Source: Rhodospirillaceae bacterium
GTDB taxonomy: Bacteria > Pseudomonadota > Alphaproteobacteria > Rhodospirillales > JABHCV01
NCBI GenBank assembly: GCA_018662005.1
Contig: JABJHA010000046.1
Location: 1-32,588 of the forward strand
DNA: 32,588 nt
Reading direction: 5' to 3'
This document shows, piece after piece, positions 1 through 7,266 of this stretch (the first letter of the stretch is position 1; each line of letters starts with the position of its first letter). The translations under genes were made by a program, and so were the position numbers. The notes below the pieces were generated by a model. That model was not told the origin of the DNA, searched no databases, and saw nothing but the letters and a program-made list of their open reading frames with translations.

Positions 1-96
1 AAGTGGTTATGGACATACAACAACGAACGGCCCAACATGGCCATCGGCGGCATAACGCCAAAACAGAAACTGGCTATGATAAGCATAGCCGCTTAA
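1..96 (+). CDS. IS3-family transposase OrfB, C-terminal fragment (cut by window edge)
   Basis: The first 31 codons read as the end of an IS3-family integrase-type transposase and stop at TAA 94-96. The fragment carries the W-x-YN-x-RP and later TP-x-Q pattern that closes the DDE integrase domain of IS3 OrfB proteins (YNNERPNMAIGGITPKQK). The catalytic part lies to the left of the window, so completeness cannot be judged. The short GC-poor stretch that follows, to about position 135, looks like the right end of the element. The insertion sequence sits at the left margin of an accessory region. Confidence 0.8.
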   Translation, partial: KWLWTYNNERPNMAIGGITPKQKLAMISIAA

Positions 97-135
97 ACGA
101 TTCTATTTATGCGGCCCTCTGAAAATGGGGGTATT
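1..135 (+). mobile_element. Right end of an IS3-family insertion sequence
   Basis: The transposase tail (1-96) is followed by about 40 bp containing a G-run (AAAATGGGGGTATTACCGA, 122-140), which resembles IS3-family right ends. The left inverted repeat is outside the window, so the exact terminus and any target duplication cannot be set. The right boundary is approximate. Confidence 0.5.
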
Positions 136-450
136 ACCGAATCATACTTAAACTATGAGAATTTTACGGTCTAATATGCGAACGATTAGCTTTTTTATAG
201 CTAACTTTGAGAAAGAATTTCCTCGATTTCGGCCAATATCAATAACTTATAAAAACTGCCCAATTCCCGCCGGCTGTGCTTGGATGCATAACTTGAGAAT
301 TGTGACTCTGGTAATTCAATCGAAATAAGGACTGGATACGTGCAGAAAGCCGAGATTACTCTCTAACACTTCCGCATAGGACGAATAGAGCGGACGTCAT
401 TTTGGGTCGGCCAAAAGGGCAGGTCATGGCCCATATCAAACGTTGAAATT
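136..450. other. Gene-free stretch between IS end and phosphatase-like pseudogene
   Basis: This stretch of about 315 bp is AT-rich in its left half. The open frames that cross it are short and resemble nothing I know. I see no RNA gene and no convincing terminator hairpin for the molybdoenzyme operon that ends at 451. It is probably decayed flanking DNA of the insertion sequence. Confidence 0.4.
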
Positions 451-1069
451 TTACTTTGAATTTGAATGATACTTCCAGTTTCGTAGTTCCGCTTCCTGTT
501 GTTCGGTCAAACCCAGGGATTTTCCCTCTTGGAATGCATACTCCACCGAAGAGCCCAGATTCAAACGATAGGACGCCCACATCACTCCGAGTAATGCTGC
601 CCTTGGCGTGTAGACCAGTAGCGGGCCGTTGTTGGCGTTGAGGACGGTCTGGTTAAACAGGGCAGATTGCTTTCGGCTCGGCATATCGCCTTCGATGGGG
701 ATATTGAAATACCGCATGCCGACTGCTTCGGTCTCGGCGCGGTGAAGAGCTGCCGTGGACGCAGGTGTCGCGAGATCGATAACGGAACGGAACCCGAAAA
801 TTTTAAATTCGCTTATGCGCGTGATCGGTTGACCGAAGGTCGCTAACAGATAGGGTATCGCCCAGCCCTGGAACGGCGATGCCATATCCCATTTTTCCAG
901 GAAGCTTCATGGATTTAAGGTCGAGGGATTGTTCAACTGGACGGCCATCGGCGGCGATAATATCGTCGTCGCTTTGGGACATTTCACCGTCGCCCCACCA
1001 GCCACAGGCGTAGGCAGGGGTCTTCAGTGTTAAAAGGATGGAAAGTATTACAAGCCGGAGGGCAACCAT
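451..1069 (-). pseudogene. Exported DUF442/tyrosine-phosphatase-like protein, frameshifted
   Basis: Two minus-strand frames overlap and make sense only together. The first (start ATG 1069) has a signal peptide ending near AYA-C and a CGWWGDGE segment. The second, from about 890 to 451, carries a DUF442 / dual-specificity-phosphatase-like fold (GFRSVIDL, MRYFNIPIEGD, LLVYTPRAALLGVMWA). A single-nucleotide indel somewhere between about 830 and 896 would join them; the five-base A run (T run at 892-896 on the plus strand) is a candidate. The phosphatase loop, normally HCxxGxR, reads YTPRAAL, so both catalytic Cys and Arg are missing. The start is 4 bp after the TorD stop, so this was the last gene of the molybdoenzyme operon. 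An assembly error is possible. Confidence 0.65.
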
Positions 1070-1073
1070 CGGG

Positions 1074-1763
1074 CTATGCAGAAAGCCTGTCGCCCTCCTT
1101 TGCCTCGATCATCAGATCTTTCAGAGTCTCTTTTTCGAGTTCGATAAAGTCTTTTGTCACTTCAGAAAATTGTTTGTAAAAGGGCAGACCGGTTTTTTCG
1201 ATGACGTCATTACAGAAATTGGAAACCCATTTTGAAAGATGCTCGTCATAAAATCGTTTTTGGATATTCAGAATATTTTGGCCCAGTTCATGCTCCTGGT
1301 TTGTCCATGCTTCTGCCTCCTTAAGGAGTAACTGTTGCATGAACTCAAGCTCTGCACTGATGTGATCAGGCATTCCGCCAAAGGCATCATTGACTTTCAA
1401 ACCGGCCGCCTCCATGAATTTTTTCACTTCGACTGTCTGTTCCCCCCACAAGGCTTTCTTCTCTCCAAATCTCGCATCCGTATGCATCGATTCATGTGGA
1501 GAAATATGAGAACTTGGTCCAATGAAAAGTCTCGTATATTCAATGGCCAAGTTCTCATTAAGTTGGTCTTGGGGAGTACTCTCAAACATCTCATCCAGTG
1601 AGAGGTTGAGCGCAGTCAGGGCATCGGAACATTCCGGTTCCCTGAGCTTTGACAGGAGAGCGTCAGATGGCGCCTCCCGGAAGACATCGGCCAGAAGGCC
1701 ATACACATTGGCTCGCGCCGTTGCCATTTGGACCATGTCATTCCGAGGGGTATCCATTTTCAT
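1074..1763 (-). CDS. TorD/DmsD-family molybdoenzyme maturation chaperone
   Basis: This 229-residue cytoplasmic, mostly helical protein has the TorD-family signature: an N-terminal helical bundle (VYGLLADVFREAP), then EYTRLFIGP and a P-H-E-S motif near residues 75-95, then a second helical half with the GGMPDHISAELEFM segment. Members bind the Tat signal and the apo form of a specific molybdopterin enzyme and hold back export until the cofactor is inserted. It follows the catalytic subunit by 19 bp, so that subunit is the likely client. Two in-frame ATGs (1763 and 1757) follow an AAGGAG site; the second has the better spacing. Family assignment is secure, client inferred from position. Confidence 0.9.
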   Translation of the reverse strand: MKMDTPRNDMVQMATARANVYGLLADVFREAPSDALLSKLREPECSDALTALNLSLDEMFESTPQDQLNENLAIEYTRLFIGPSSHISPHESMHTDARFGEKKALWGEQTVEVKKFMEAAGLKVNDAFGGMPDHISAELEFMQQLLLKEAEAWTNQEHELGQNILNIQKRFYDEHLSKWVSNFCNDVIEKTGLPFYKQFSEVTKDFIELEKETLKDLMIEAKEGDRLSA

Positions 1764-1782
1764 TTCTCCTTAATTTTAGAAC

Positions 1783-4299
1783 TTAGGCCTTTTGGACCTG
1801 AACAACCGTATCCATCCAGCGCTGCGCTCCACTAATCGGATCAGAGCTGTTTGGAATGATTGCATTAGGGTGAACGCCATGTTTGTTCCACGTCATATTT
1901 TTGGCGTCGGGATCGCTGGAACTTCCCACACTGCCAGGGTTACTTTTTCCTGATCCATAGATGCCCGAGAACTTCCTGCCAAAATGATGGGAAATGGCTA
2001 TGACTCCGGGGATAATTCCCTCGGTCACATAGGCGGTCGTCGTGATTTCTCCGACAGTGCTTTTCACCTTGATCGCATCGCCATCCTTGATGCCACGTTC
2101 TGTGGCGGTTTTGGAATTGATCCAGGCCGGGTTGTCGTGCTTGATCTCGGACAGCCACTTACATTGTGACGTACGGGAGTGCGTGTGTACGGCAACCTTG
2201 TAGGTGGTCAGGATCATGTCGTCCTTGGCCATAGCCTCGTGTTCAGGTGTTGGTGTATAGGTCGGGAACGGAGGAAGCCCCGCGCCCTTGAAGTTGTCGG
2301 AATAGAAATCAAGAAGACCCGACTTGACGAACTTCGTGTTCGGCGGATAAGCCTTACGCGGAGTCCCTTCAATGTCCTGGGCGACGTAGGCATTTTTGGC
2401 GCCTTTGGTTTCAAGGTATTTGGCGTTGCTGCCAACTCCGGCTTTCTTATGATTCCAGTAGACGCCGGTATCCTTGTCGAGAATGACGCCGTCGCCGGAA
2501 ACATCGACCTTCGCCTCATAGAACCCGTAATTGGGTTTGCCATTCGGATCATGCCAGACACCGTGTTTTACCATGTAATCAAAACCACCGGCTTCCTTGA
2601 CGCCCGGGGTCATATCACAGGTTTGTTTGACGAAGTCCTTCTTGCTCGAATAGACAAGCTCGAAGCCAAGCCTCTTGGCCAGTTCCGGCCATACATCACC
2701 CTGGCATCTCGCTTCGCCTAAAGGCTTGACGAGAGGTTGACGAATGTAGTTCTCGCCGATCTGAGAGGCATCAACCATATCTTCCCAATCCCATCGCTCA
2801 AGATAGGTTACGTCTGGCAAGATGATGTCAGCATACTGCGAGGACTCGTCGTAGGAGATTGTCGAAGTAATCAGGAAGGGCATAATGCTTTCGTCCTTCA
2901 TGATTTCGTGAGCCTCGTTATTGTTACCGTTAATGTAGGTCGGGTTGTAGCAACTCCACCAATACACACTGGGCCGACCATTTTGGCCATCCTTGATCAA
3001 TGGAAGAATGGACTGGCTGACATGATGGGTTGGAAAGGCTGCTTCGCCGGGGAAACCGTCCTTAAGGTGCAAGCCCTTTTGAACCTTCGCCGGGGTCGAC
3101 GATGGTGCACTCCAACTGCCACCGACACCCATGACACGGCCACCGGCTGTATCCAGGTTGTTGGTGATGGCTGCAAGCAACATTGCGGCACGTTCCTGAT
3201 CGGCACCGTGATGGTGCATGACCGTACCACGGTAGGTCACCAAACAGGCTGACTTTGCCTTGGCGAAACCACGAGCGATTTCAGTGATCTTGGCAGCCGG
3301 AACGCCACTTTTCTTGGAAGCGAACTCAGGCGTATACTTAGCCACTCGTTCCTTAACAGCAGCAATCTTCTGATCCGTCGTCGCATGATGGTCAGGCGTT
3401 ACCCGCATATACTTGAAGTGATCTTTACGGAATAAACCTTCGTTCATAATGACGTTGATCATCGACAGCATTACCAGGCCATCAAAACCGGGCTGGATTG
3501 GAACCCATTCGGTCGACTTGGCGGCGGTGTTCGAAAGCCTGACATCGAAGGTGTAAAGTGGCACCCCACGATCAACCATGGCCCTGATCAGACGCTGTGA
3601 AGTCGGGATATGGTTGGTGTGGGTTTCGAACTGGTTGGATCCAAAGTTAACCACGAAGTCTGTTTTGTCGTAATCCCAGTTGTCATACATGCCACCCCAA
3701 AGACTTTCCTGACCGACCCACTTACCGCCTTCACAAACGGATGTGTGGTTGCCGATGGTCTTGGTGCCGTATGCCGAAAGGAAGTCGCCGGTAACGGCCC
3801 ACTGAGAAGCCTTATGACGACCGTAGGCATACATAAACTGCTCTGGCTTGCCGGCATCACGTAGGGGTTTCAATTTGCTGGCGATGATATCCAGGGCTTC
3901 GTCCCATGAAATCCTTTTCCATTTGTGCTCGCCACGTTTGCCAACACGCTGCAATGGATAAAGGATGCGATCCGGGAAATAGACCTGGTTAACACCGGCC
4001 TGGCCCTTGGCGCACAGCTTGCCGAGAGTCCTGATTGAGTCCGGATGGCCTTCGAGTTTCTTAAGCTTGCCATCTTCGACATACCCAATCATCGCATCAC
4101 GGGTCACACAACCCCAACAAGCGGTCGGGATTGCTTTTCGTTCCGTACCTGTAACGGGCGAGAAATCACGCCCGCCATTTTTGAATGTTACATTTCCGGC
4201 CAAAGCCTTTTTTGGTTTTCCGACACCCGTCGCAAGTGCTGCTCCGCTGGCACCAGCAAGTGTCATAAAGTTTCGACGATTTAACTTTTTCATTTTCAT
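1783..4299 (-). CDS. Tat-exported molybdopterin oxidoreductase, catalytic subunit (DMSO reductase superfamily, substrate unknown)
   Basis: This 838-residue protein has a twin-arginine leader (NRRNFM, R8-R9, hydrophobic stretch, ALA cleavage near 34), so it acts in the periplasm. The N-terminal cluster motif is C61-x2-C64-x3-D68-x27-C96: the third ligand position, usually Cys, is Asp. HTSVCEGGKW puts Cys189 where NapA/PsrA/ArrA-type enzymes ligate molybdenum. The domain order (4Fe-4S, Molybdopterin, C-terminal dinucleotide-binding) is complete and the length is normal. It is flanked by its ferredoxin subunit and chaperone. The general look is nearest to polysulfide/thiosulfate/tetrathionate/arsenate-type enzymes, but I cannot name a substrate. 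Starts at 4299 or 4293 are both possible; the latter is better spaced from AAGGAAG. Confidence 0.92.
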   Translation of the reverse strand: MKMKKLNRRNFMTLAGASGAALATGVGKPKKALAGNVTFKNGGRDFSPVTGTERKAIPTACWGCVTRDAMIGYVEDGKLKKLEGHPDSIRTLGKLCAKGQAGVNQVYFPDRILYPLQRVGKRGEHKWKRISWDEALDIIASKLKPLRDAGKPEQFMYAYGRHKASQWAVTGDFLSAYGTKTIGNHTSVCEGGKWVGQESLWGGMYDNWDYDKTDFVVNFGSNQFETHTNHIPTSQRLIRAMVDRGVPLYTFDVRLSNTAAKSTEWVPIQPGFDGLVMLSMINVIMNEGLFRKDHFKYMRVTPDHHATTDQKIAAVKERVAKYTPEFASKKSGVPAAKITEIARGFAKAKSACLVTYRGTVMHHHGADQERAAMLLAAITNNLDTAGGRVMGVGGSWSAPSSTPAKVQKGLHLKDGFPGEAAFPTHHVSQSILPLIKDGQNGRPSVYWWSCYNPTYINGNNNEAHEIMKDESIMPFLITSTISYDESSQYADIILPDVTYLERWDWEDMVDASQIGENYIRQPLVKPLGEARCQGDVWPELAKRLGFELVYSSKKDFVKQTCDMTPGVKEAGGFDYMVKHGVWHDPNGKPNYGFYEAKVDVSGDGVILDKDTGVYWNHKKAGVGSNAKYLETKGAKNAYVAQDIEGTPRKAYPPNTKFVKSGLLDFYSDNFKGAGLPPFPTYTPTPEHEAMAKDDMILTTYKVAVHTHSRTSQCKWLSEIKHDNPAWINSKTATERGIKDGDAIKVKSTVGEITTTAYVTEGIIPGVIAISHHFGRKFSGIYGSGKSNPGSVGSSSDPDAKNMTWNKHGVHPNAIIPNSSDPISGAQRWMDTVVQVQKA

Positions 4300-4323
4300 C
4301 TTCCTTAATCTGGTTGCTGGTTC

Positions 4324-5166
4324 CTATGGGATCACATCTACGTAGTGGTCCAATTTGCCCTTCTCGCGCTTGGTGTAGAGCTTCTCCAACATGTTATCCG
4401 GGTCGATATAGAAAACTTGCGGATCAGTCCCTTCCTTGGGAAGCAGGACTTTCTTGGCAAGGTTATGTTCCTTGACCAGCTTGGCGACTTCGCTGTTCGG
4501 GTCGTTTAGATCGCCAAAGATTCGGGCGCGACCCTGACAGGTGTTTACGCACGAAGGGTCAATACCGTTGGCAACCCTTTCCTTGCACATGTCGCACTTG
4601 TCGGCGGCCTGCTTTTCAGGCTTCTTGCCAGCCTTAACAAACGGATTGAACGAACGCACACCGTAAGGGCAGGCATCAATGCACTTGCCGCAGCCGATAC
4701 ACAGTTCCGATTCGATCAGAACCAGGCCATCCGGGCGTTTGTAGGTAGCACCGCCACGATAGCGGATCTTGCCTCCATCCGGCGTTTTGAAGGTAAGGCG
4801 TTCGCCGGGAAATTCAGGGCAAGCCTTGACGCAAGGCGGAACACCGTCTTCCTTGTTACCCTCGCAGTGATTGCACATGATCGGCAGGAAGCCCTTCTTG
4901 ACTTTGGGGAAGGTACCATAAGTCTTTTCCTGAATGACGGTCCTGAAGCGCCCCAGGGAGACATCATTTTCAGATTTACAGGCGACCGTGCAGGCCCTGC
5001 AGCCAACACACTTTCGTAAATCCATAACCATCGCCCAGCGGGGTGCTGTACCAGCGGCTTCGGCGACTTGCGTGCCTGTGGCAATAACGGCTGCTCCAGC
5101 AACTGAAACACCAGCGCCTTTCAGAACTTCCCGGCGTCCGACCTTTGGTTTGTCTATATTATTCAT
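4324..5166 (-). CDS. Tat-exported ferredoxin-like subunit with four [4Fe-4S] clusters (TtrB/PhsB/ArrB type)
   Basis: Electron-transfer partner of the molybdoenzyme. From the preferred start (ATG 5166, 280 residues) it opens with a twin-arginine leader (GRREVLKGAG, R11-R12). Sixteen cysteines form the four-cluster set of the DmsB/TtrB family: C53-x2-C-x2-C-x3-C, then CNHC with PPCVKACP, then CIGCGKCIDACP, then CDMC with CVNTCQG. The open frame extends upstream to 5211, but AAGGAG lies just ahead of 5166 with suitable spacing. It is 24 bp from the catalytic gene, so the two are co-transcribed and probably co-exported. The typical NrfD-type membrane partner is absent; the neighbouring multihaem cytochrome probably takes its role. 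Confidence 0.9.
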   Translation of the reverse strand: MNNIDKPKVGRREVLKGAGVSVAGAAVIATGTQVAEAAGTAPRWAMVMDLRKCVGCRACTVACKSENDVSLGRFRTVIQEKTYGTFPKVKKGFLPIMCNHCEGNKEDGVPPCVKACPEFPGERLTFKTPDGGKIRYRGGATYKRPDGLVLIESELCIGCGKCIDACPYGVRSFNPFVKAGKKPEKQAADKCDMCKERVANGIDPSCVNTCQGRARIFGDLNDPNSEVAKLVKEHNLAKKVLLPKEGTDPQVFYIDPDNMLEKLYTKREKGKLDHYVDVIP

Positions 5167-5254
5167 CGTCTCCATCTCCTTTTCATCGTGCCTTCCTCCG
5201 TTAGATTTCAATACGTGTTAAGTTCGCTTGAGGTCTTGAGCCCCTTGTTTTTCC

Positions 5255-6772
5255 TTAGCCACCGTCATTCAGCAGATCGATGGTGTCTTCGAAATTGATG
5301 AACGCTTCATCCAGTATGGTGATCGCGTATTTCTTGTTGTGCACTCCGTTGCCAATGCGAACGATTTCCAGGAATTTCTGTCCAGCCGCTATCATCTCCC
5401 TGGCTTCGGCTATGGTGTTTGAATCGAAACCTTTCTGAATGGCTTGTTCGAGAGCTTCCTGTGCTTCCAGTTCCAACTCCTGAGCACCCTTAACTTCATT
5501 GCCGACCTGCTTGCGCCAATCAGAAAGCATTTTTTTATGCTCAGGGGTGTGGCAGGCAGCACATGTTTCAGGCGCACCGGTGCGAACCGCATGTCCCTTG
5601 TTCAGATCTTTCTTCAGGTGACAGCCCATGCAATTGGTATTGACCTTGAACATCAGGTGGGGTGTGGCACGAATGCCGTCGGTAACCGGAATACCCGCCA
5701 AGAGCATTTTTTGATACTTGTGCTGATCCTGATGGCACAAGGTGCAATCCTCGCGTACGAAGTCCAGATGGTCGGTACGGTTTTTATGTTCAATAACGCT
5801 GTGGCAGTCGAAGCAATCGGCACGCGATGAGGCGATATGTTGACCATGCATCAGTTTGCCATCAGTGGCCTTGGACAGCAGTTCATCGTTACGGTTATGA
5901 CAGGTTAGACAGCCGTTCGAGACAACGTTCCCGGTGTTGACTTCTCCATGACCCTTGACGATCTCATAATGGCAACCTTCGCAAGCGACACCGGCCTCCT
6001 TGATGGTCTGATGGGTGATCGCCTTGACCTTGGAATCTTCTGCACTGAGTTGGCCCTGCAGGGACTTGGTCGGGATTTCGTGACAGGTTTCACACTTTGA
6101 GGCGCCCTGGTTGAAATCGATGGCGGGTCTCTGACGGAAACTGATTTCCTGAACCGCCTTTTCGCCAATCGTCACTTCTTCCATGACCGCCTGTTCCAGG
6201 GTGGGCTTTTCGAGTTTCAGGTGACACAGAAAGCAAATATCTTTCGGAACCTCGAAATGCTTTTCCGCCGTTACCTTGAAATGACAGGTTTCACAGGAAA
6301 GCCCCTGCTGCCCTTTAAGTGCCTTATCCTCAAAGTGAGCCTTGTGCTTGAAGCGGACTTTTTTAGTGAATTTGATTTCTTTGTCCTGTATTTTCTCCTT
6401 CGAATGGCACCCTGACCGTAAACAGGACTCATCATTCACTACAGGACGGATCGGCAAGGGCATGTTGGCGTCGTAAAGGCTCGCGCTCAGGTGACGCAAT
6501 CCTCGAAACTTTTCCTTCATCGAATTCTCTTCGCCGGGAAGGATATGGCAATCGACACAACCTGCTTCTTGGGATTTCTCGTTGTTGCTGGCGAAGTGTT
6601 TGTCTTTCTTCCAGGCGGTGAACTGCTCAGTCATTGCATGGCAGGAACCACCGCAGAACGATGACTGTTTGAAGTAGGTGGCCTGAGCGAACCAACCGCC
6701 AGTTAACAATATAATAAGGACCACGGCACTGGCGGCTACTGTTCCCCCGGTGATCGAAAAACCGACTTTCAA
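5255..6772 (-). CDS. Membrane-anchored dodecahaem cytochrome c (NapC/NirT-like anchor plus c3/c7-like modules)
   Basis: A 505-residue protein with one N-terminal membrane helix (about 8-28) and a periplasmic body with twelve haem c motifs: ten CXXCH (from C72, C160, C180, C227, C264, C288, C320, C343, C381, C404), one CX3CH (C40-C44-H45, followed by AM as in NapC/NrfH first haems) and one CX4CH (C117-C122-H123). A haem-free helical tail covers about 410-505. It is the first gene of the molybdoenzyme operon and probably links the quinone pool, or another carrier, to the ferredoxin subunit. The start is TTG with AAGGGG eight bases upstream. Transcription probably starts near 6855 from the sigma-54 site at 6867-6881. 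Direction of electron flow is not decided by the sequence. Confidence 0.9.
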   Translation of the reverse strand: MKVGFSITGGTVAASAVVLIILLTGGWFAQATYFKQSSFCGGSCHAMTEQFTAWKKDKHFASNNEKSQEAGCVDCHILPGEENSMKEKFRGLRHLSASLYDANMPLPIRPVVNDESCLRSGCHSKEKIQDKEIKFTKKVRFKHKAHFEDKALKGQQGLSCETCHFKVTAEKHFEVPKDICFLCHLKLEKPTLEQAVMEEVTIGEKAVQEISFRQRPAIDFNQGASKCETCHEIPTKSLQGQLSAEDSKVKAITHQTIKEAGVACEGCHYEIVKGHGEVNTGNVVSNGCLTCHNRNDELLSKATDGKLMHGQHIASSRADCFDCHSVIEHKNRTDHLDFVREDCTLCHQDQHKYQKMLLAGIPVTDGIRATPHLMFKVNTNCMGCHLKKDLNKGHAVRTGAPETCAACHTPEHKKMLSDWRKQVGNEVKGAQELELEAQEALEQAIQKGFDSNTIAEAREMIAAGQKFLEIVRIGNGVHNKKYAITILDEAFINFEDTIDLLNDGG

Positions 6773-6866
6773 GTCGCGAACCCCTTAATCCTGTAAATGC
6801 AACGGCCTTTTCCCGGCTCATGAAAAAAACAAGCCGAAATACCATTTTTTTTCTATGGTCTATAAA

Positions 6867-6881
6867 GCAGGTTCTGTGCCA
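6867..6881 (-). promoter_or_regulatory. Sigma-54 (RpoN) promoter of the cytochrome-molybdoenzyme operon
   Basis: On the minus strand the sequence is TGGCAC-AGAAC-CTGC. It matches the -24/-12 consensus TGGCAC-N5-TTGC in nine of ten fixed positions with exact spacing. It faces the cytochrome gene, leaving a leader of about 83 bases if transcription begins about 12 bases downstream of the GC. An NtrC-type activator with a GAFTGA loop is encoded divergently next door. Confidence 0.8.
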
Positions 6882-6956
6882 GAATCGCTAATATGCTGAT
6901 TTAATTAAATAATTTCCCAAAAAGAGCATTGCGCCTGTGGATAGCTTTTCGATTTC

Positions 6957-6972
6957 GTTACCTGGAGGTAAC
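6957..6972. promoter_or_regulatory. Perfect palindrome GTTACC-N4-GGTAAC, proximal putative activator site
   Basis: GTTACC-TGGA-GGTAAC is a perfect inverted repeat in the divergent intergenic region. Its centre is about 110 bp upstream of the predicted sigma-54 start, typical of an NtrC-family upstream activator sequence. The same arms recur at 7052-7067, and both copies are flanked by C on the left and ATC on the right. The binding protein is inferred, not shown. Confidence 0.7.
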
Positions 6973-7051
6973 ATCGGGGTATGCACGGTAACGAGCCCGG
7001 AATTCGTATAGTGATTCAATGAGTTGATGTGTGTGTTTTTAAGAGTTCCAC

Positions 7052-7067
7052 GTTACCAATTGGTAAC
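7052..7067. promoter_or_regulatory. Perfect palindrome GTTACC-N4-GGTAAC, distal putative activator site
   Basis: GTTACC-AATT-GGTAAC is fully self-complementary. It has the same arms as the proximal site and lies 95 bp from it centre to centre, close to nine helical turns, so both sites would lie on the same DNA face. It is framed by outer arms TTCCAC (7046-7051) and GTGGAA (7073-7078). An isolated GGTAAC half-site sits at 6987-6992. Confidence 0.7.
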
Positions 7068-7113
7068 ATCAGGTGGAAAGCTGAAGCCATGAATGATGCA
7101 GAACTTGCTGATT

Positions 7114-7143
7114 TTGACGTCTCGCAGATTTGCGAAATATCCA
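7114..7143 (+). promoter_or_regulatory. Weak candidate housekeeping promoter for the sensor operon
   Basis: TTGACG (7114-7119) is followed after 18 bases by TATCCA (7138-7143), with further AT-rich DNA to 7160. It is placed to transcribe the binding-protein/kinase/regulator genes starting at 7267. The -10 box is poor, so this is only a suggestion. Confidence 0.3.
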
Positions 7144-7266
7144 TAATAGGTAGATAATTATTAGGCTAGTAGAGAACGCACATGATTATTTCAAACAGCT
7201 ATCTTTACTGGGCGGGGTAAAGAGTTCTCCTCAGCTTGGCAAGAACTTGTCCGAAAGGGGGTTTCC

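Noticed and set aside
451-1069. Programmed ribosomal frameshifting to join the two phosphatase-like frames
   Set aside because: There is no recognisable slippery heptamer with a downstream structure; a plain indel at or near the A5 run is simpler.
1783-4299. Naming the molybdoenzyme tetrathionate, arsenate or thiosulfate reductase
   Set aside because: It shares general features with all of these, but no substrate-specific motif is visible and the operon lacks the NrfD-type subunit of the known systems.
7236-7252. TTGGCAAGAACTTG upstream of the binding-protein gene as a second sigma-54 promoter on the plus strand
   Set aside because: Spacing between the GG and the TTG is one base short and the GC is missing; transcription would also start almost at the GTG codon.
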